Below the pieces are notes generated by a model. It did not search any database and was not told the origin of the DNA. It worked only from the letters and a program-made list of their open reading frames with translations. Shown piece by piece: positions 61,601-64,000 of a stretch of DNA of 64,000 nt. This stretch comes from an uncultured Eubacteriales bacterium (GTDB lineage: Bacteria > Bacillota > Clostridia > Lachnospirales > Lachnospiraceae), in the NCBI GenBank assembly GCA_949283695.1, contig CASDTX010000025.1:124001-188000 (forward strand), given 5' to 3'. Position numbers and translations under genes: made by a program. Position 1 is the first letter of the stretch; each line of letters opens with the position of its first letter.

Positions 61601-62277
61601 CCGGAGAAGAGCTGACAGAACTGATGATGTCTATGAACTCAGCGAAGAGCGCGACCTATGAGAATAATCTGAAGAATCTGGGCTATGTGGACTTCGATGT
61701 GCCAAGCGGCATTGATATCTATCCGAAGGACTTCGAGAGCAAGGAAGAGGTTGTGCGGATTCTGGATGAGTATAACAGCCGCATGGAGGCAGAAGGAAAG
61801 GAAGAACAGGTGATCACCTACACAGATGTGGTGGGAACACTGATGTCGTCTGTGACGGATATCATTGATATTATCAGTTATGTCCTGATTGCATTTGTGG
61901 CGATATCGCTGGTTGTCTCCTCGATCATGATCGGAGTGATCACCTACATCAGTGTGCTGGAGCGGAAGAAGGAGATCGGAATTCTGCGTGCCATCGGTGC
62001 GTCAAAAGGCAATATCTCTCAGGTGTTTAATGCGGAGACGTTCATCATCGGGCTGTGTGCCGGGCTGATTGGGATCGGGCTGTCGCTGCTGCTTCTGATT
62101 CCGGGAAATGCCCTGATTCATTATTTAGCAGGAAGCAATGACGTCAGCGCAGTGCTGCCGGCAGTTCCGGCGGTCATCCTCATTCTGCTCAGTGTGGTAC
62201 TCACTCTGATCGGCGGGATCATCCCGTCCAGGAAAGCAGCCAAGAGCGATCCGGTGACGGCGCTGAGGACAGAGTAG
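58663..62277 (+). CDS. MacB-type ABC exporter, fused ATPase and FtsX-like permease
   Basis: 1204 residues in one polypeptide. An N-terminal MacB-type ATPase (Walker A GPSGSGKTT, signature LSGGQMQR, Walker B ILLADEPTGALD) is followed by a first transmembrane helix near residue 270 and an extracellular region of ~780 residues. Three tandem repeats of ~64 residues each lie in it (GYRQYASEHPE, GYQQYAAENGL, GYQSYAASNGL, about residues 719-900). The C-terminal FtsX domain has three helices (ISYVLIAFVAISLVVSSIM, ERKKEIGILRAIGAS). Such proteins move peptides or lipids, or act as mechanotransmitters. The substrate is unknown. The TAG stop is part of a hairpin repeat. Confidence 0.93.
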   Translation: MLQIRDICKEYKTGTLIQKALDKVSLNLRDNEFVAVLGPSGSGKTTLLNIIGGLDRYDSGDLIINGISTKKYKDRDWDSYRNHTIGFVFQSYNLIPHQTLLANVELALTISGVGKAERKERAKRALEQVGLGDQVHKKPNQLSGGQMQRVAIARALVNDPDILLADEPTGALDSDTSVQVMELLKEVARDRLVVMVTHNPELAFEYATRIVNLRDGHIISDSDPYVVDEAAMNEPEHKNMGKASMSFRTALSLSFNNLKTKKARTLLTSFAGSIGIIGIALILSLSTGVNQYIKDIEKETLSEYPLQIQSTGFDFSSILVSDAGTDQAAGNESPGDIHVIEMVTDMFSTMDSNDLEALKNYLDSGESGIEEYTNAVEYSYNVVPQIYLESEDSIRQVNPDQSFDALGFGSSSGSNSMMSTMMSTDMFYEMPANTDLYEGQYDIKAGRWPENYNECVVVLTSRGGMSDFMLYTLGLRDAMELEEMIRQFIDEETIETPGDMGDYSYEDILGITFRMVNSADYYVYDSQYKVWTDKSGDDNYMKDLVHNGEALTVVGIVQPSEDANASALSPGIGYPASLTEHVASEAAEKEIVKQQLADASVNVITGEKFGEESQDSGFDMESLITVDEEKLQQAFGFDERAFTSLTGDLSASSGEGGLDLSSVMGAAGSSMDLSGMVDLSGIQVDLPNMPSLSLADLLGNLDVSVSADGMNQLAQSLLEGYRQYASEHPEADYSGIREDFSNYLETAEAQEIIRQNIGEIIQSGDGVTVTAEQLKGMLSEIMTGYQQYAAENGLTDGDQFDEYFLQYLQTQGAQEILNKWAGEIFSGITDNVTISGAQIEKLTAELAAGYQSYAASNGLPDPSRMGEYFIDYLGTEDGQQRLTAGVAGMVDLNSLESQITAAVGTYMQRAVSAYGDAIGSALETQISAAMQQVTAQIVSAMEQVMSQTMTQVGSRLQNALTGAMNIDAEAFADAFQMNMTGEELTELMMSMNSAKSATYENNLKNLGYVDFDVPSGIDIYPKDFESKEEVVRILDEYNSRMEAEGKEEQVITYTDVVGTLMSSVTDIIDIISYVLIAFVAISLVVSSIMIGVITYISVLERKKEIGILRAIGASKGNISQVFNAETFIIGLCAGLIGIGLSLLLLIPGNALIHYLAGSNDVSAVLPAVPAVILILLSVVLTLIGGIIPSRKAAKSDPVTALRTE

Positions 62278-62344
62278 TGTCGGTGGACAAGGGGCTTAAA
62301 TTTGTCCTTCATCGACCGTATTGCCCCTTGTCCACCGACGCTAA
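62275..62344. repeat. Dispersed hairpin repeat, long-loop copy (copy 5, best preserved)
   Basis: The left arm 62275-62295 (tagtgtcggtggacaagggg plus c) and the right arm 62323-62343 are complementary with a single G-T mismatch. The 27-nt loop 62296-62322 includes tttgtccttcatcgaccgta. The first three bases are the stop codon of the ABC exporter. It separates the exporter from the AEC permease. Confidence 0.9.
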
Positions 62345-62413
62345 GATCAGGCGGGAGGAGGCGCCCGCCATACAAAGGAGAACCCTTATAAGGAAAGGCG
62401 GTCTGCATAAGTT

Positions 62414-63358
62414 ATGGATAGTTTAATCTTCAGCCTGAACGCCACTGTTCCGGTCTTTCTTCTGATGGTCCTGGGACTTGTATTTCGGAAACTTGGATGG
62501 ATTGATGAAGTCTTCGCCTCGAAGATGAATCAGTTCGTATTTCTCGTGCCCCTTCCGGTTCTTGTGTTTGAAGACCTGGCGACAGTTGATTTTGACCAGG
62601 TGTGGAATTTACGTTTCGTGCTGTTCTGTTTCGGAGTCACGCTGATCAGCATTGTACTGGCGGCAGGGGTCTCCTGTCTGTGGCGCGACAGAAGCATACG
62701 CGGAGAGTTCATCCAGGCGTCCTACCGGAGCAGCGCGGCGCTTCTTGGCATCGCGTTCATCCAGAATATTTACGGAGATGCGGGCATGGCCCCGCTTATG
62801 ATCATCGGCAGCGTGCCGCTCTACAACGTGATGGCAGTGGTTGTGCTGTCCGTCTTCCAGCCGGAGCAGAGGCGTATGGACCGGAAGCTCTGGCTGGGGA
62901 CACTGAAGGGGATCGTCACGAATCCCATCATCCTGGGGATCGCGGCAGGACTTCTGTGGTCTGCACTGAAGATTCCTATGCCCTTCATCCTGGAGAAGAC
63001 GGTCTCCAATATCGGAGCAGTGGCAACACCTCTCGGACTGATGGCGATGGGGGCAACCTTTGATCTTCACAAAGCTTCTGCGAAGGTGAAGCCTGCCGCT
63101 GTGGCTGCCGGGATGAAACTGGTCGGGTTTGCGGCTGTTTTCCTTCCCCTGGCGGTCATGCTCGGATTCCGGCGGGAAGAGCTGGTGGCCATCCTCGTTA
63201 TGCTTGGCTCAGCGACCACCGTGAGCTGCTTCGTGATGGCAAAGAATATGGGACATGAAGGTGTGCTGACCTCCAGTGTGGTGATGCTGACCACTCTGTT
63301 CAGCGGCTTTACGCTGACCGTGTGGCTGTACATCCTGAGAAGTCTGGGATATGTATAG
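62414..63358 (+). CDS. AEC-family (auxin efflux carrier-like) transporter
   Basis: 314 residues with about ten membrane helices. VFLLMVLGLVFRKLGWID and FVFLVPLPVLVFEDLA are typical of the AEC/MleP family, and MGATFDLHKAS precedes the second half. These permeases carry organic acids such as malate or malonate; the substrate here is unknown. It is monocistronic, with a terminator at 63481. Confidence 0.9.
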   Translation: MDSLIFSLNATVPVFLLMVLGLVFRKLGWIDEVFASKMNQFVFLVPLPVLVFEDLATVDFDQVWNLRFVLFCFGVTLISIVLAAGVSCLWRDRSIRGEFIQASYRSSAALLGIAFIQNIYGDAGMAPLMIIGSVPLYNVMAVVVLSVFQPEQRRMDRKLWLGTLKGIVTNPIILGIAAGLLWSALKIPMPFILEKTVSNIGAVATPLGLMAMGATFDLHKASAKVKPAAVAAGMKLVGFAAVFLPLAVMLGFRREELVAILVMLGSATTVSCFVMAKNMGHEGVLTSSVVMLTTLFSGFTLTVWLYILRSLGYV

Positions 63359-63480
63359 TGACCTCTGCACCGACGCAGGCTGCACATCGGTGCTGATACA
63401 GGATAAGAAAACGAACCAGGATAAAAGAACCAAGATAAAAGAACCAGAGAGAATAAGATCGAAATAGAGGAAAAGAGAAT

Positions 63481-63538
63481 CCAACGGCAGGGGGCCGCAT
63501 ACATACATGTGCAGCCCCCTGCCGTTGGAATTTTATTT
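63481..63538. terminator. Bidirectional terminator between AEC permease and GH31 gene
   Basis: A perfect 15-bp stem ccaacggcagggggc/gccccctgccgttgg (63481-63495 with 63514-63528) is followed by aattttattt on the plus strand. A degenerate inverted repeat (gcaccga/tcggtgc) lies 100 bp before it. Confidence 0.85.
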
Positions 63539-64000
63539 CTTTAAAACATGGTAATTTGCGCGGTTGTCATAGTCTTTCCCGATGCCGTCATCGTCATAAA
63601 GGACGTATTCACTTCCCTCATATCCGAGCATCTGGATCGTGTCCGTATGAACGGCGTCTGCATATTCAGCCGCGTCAGCCACCGGAATGCATTTCCCGCT
63701 GCGGATGAAGAGAGGAACTTCGTTCAGTGCAACGTCCACATAATGGACTCCTGCGCAGAGCACTTCCTCTGAAATGGTTCCATCCGGCAGGAACTTGACG
63801 AATTTCATTTCTTCCGGGAGGTAGACATACCGGCCTCTGCCGTTCTGCTCGTACACCGGAGCGATCATAATCTCATTCCCCAGCATGAGCTGATCTTCCA
63901 CGCGCAGTGCCATCTTGTCGTCCGGATAGACGAATGCCAGCGGTTTGAAATACAGATCATCGTTCAGCGCTGCCTTCATATATTCACTGTAGAGATAGGG
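63533..64000 (-). CDS. GH31 alpha-glycosidase, C-terminal part (5' end outside window)
   Basis: The minus-strand frame is open to the window edge (PYLYSEYMKAALND precedes and includes the first listed Met), so the gene continues beyond 64000. About 155 residues are visible: RVEDQLMLGNEIMIAPVYEQ, NEVPLFIRSGKCIPV and YEGSEYVLYDDDGIGKDY, the beta-sandwich region after the GH31 barrel. Likely an alpha-glucosidase or alpha-xylosidase. The catalytic residues are outside the window. Confidence 0.87.
   Translation of the reverse strand, partial: PYLYSEYMKAALNDDLYFKPLAFVYPDDKMALRVEDQLMLGNEIMIAPVYEQNGRGRYVYLPEEMKFVKFLPDGTISEEVLCAGVHYVDVALNEVPLFIRSGKCIPVADAAEYADAVHTDTIQMLGYEGSEYVLYDDDGIGKDYDNRANYHVLKK

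Overview
The window looks like chromosome from a spore-forming, low-to-mid GC Firmicute, most likely a gut Lachnospiraceae (Clostridium cluster XIVa). The evidence is the spoIIAA-spoIIAB-sigF and spoVAA-spoVAB block, a T-box leader on valS, YesM/YesN-type two-component genes beside CUT1-type sugar permeases, and several small proteins of a kind I associate with that family. This assignment is inferred from gene content only.

Layout. 1-13.4 kb is a carbohydrate/ester locus: an MFS transporter end, a LacI-histidine kinase-response regulator operon on the minus strand, two PHB-depolymerase-like esterases, a second LacI regulator, a sucrose-phosphorylase-type GH13 enzyme and two ABC sugar permeases. 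Operators and promoters are visible between the divergent genes. 13.4-15.7 kb holds a racemase and a D-Ala-D-X ligase that both carry marks of the D-Ala-D-Ser (VanT/VanG) type. tRNA-Gln(CUG) and tRNA-Pro(CGG) follow.

16.1-23.8 kb is an accessory island directly downstream of tRNA-Pro. It holds an integrase 3' fragment, a RecT-like fragment, a HEPN/MNT pair with a broken HEPN, a chimeric transposase relic, an intact split ATPase/TOPRIM pair resembling OLD/PARIS-type defence, frameshifted ICE genes (parB and others), a BCCT transporter tail and a MerR regulator. 23.9-30 kb holds a membrane protein, a CE4 deacetylase, a lipoprotein, a frameshifted TPR-like gene and an AlbA_2 (Schlafen-like) regulator.

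30-32.8 kb is the most unusual single gene: a TetM-like ribosomal GTPase fused to a YacP/Rae1-type NYN endoribonuclease, behind a leader that can fold over its own ribosome binding site. 33-45.4 kb is housekeeping: an ECF S component, pyrF-pyrK-pyrD-pyrE, an M29 aminopeptidase with a long N-terminal extension, and purE-purM-purN-purD. 45.5-54.6 kb holds a glucosaminidase-like protein, T-box/valS, an LTA-synthase-like sulfatase, folC and a TPR protein. 54.7-57.5 kb is the sporulation sigma-F operon. 57.5-64 kb holds an AraC regulator, a 1204-residue ABC exporter, an AEC permease and the 3' part of a GH31 gene cut by the window end.

A dispersed hairpin repeat runs through the window. Its arms resemble TTAGCGTCGGTGGACAAGG. 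Three copies share a conserved 27-nt loop as well as the arms, and two others have the same arms with short unrelated loops. Copies provide stop codons, the last residues of the MerR protein, and the junction between the RecT-like and integrase fragments. Several genes carry +1 changes in homopolymer runs, which could be real decay or sequencing error.
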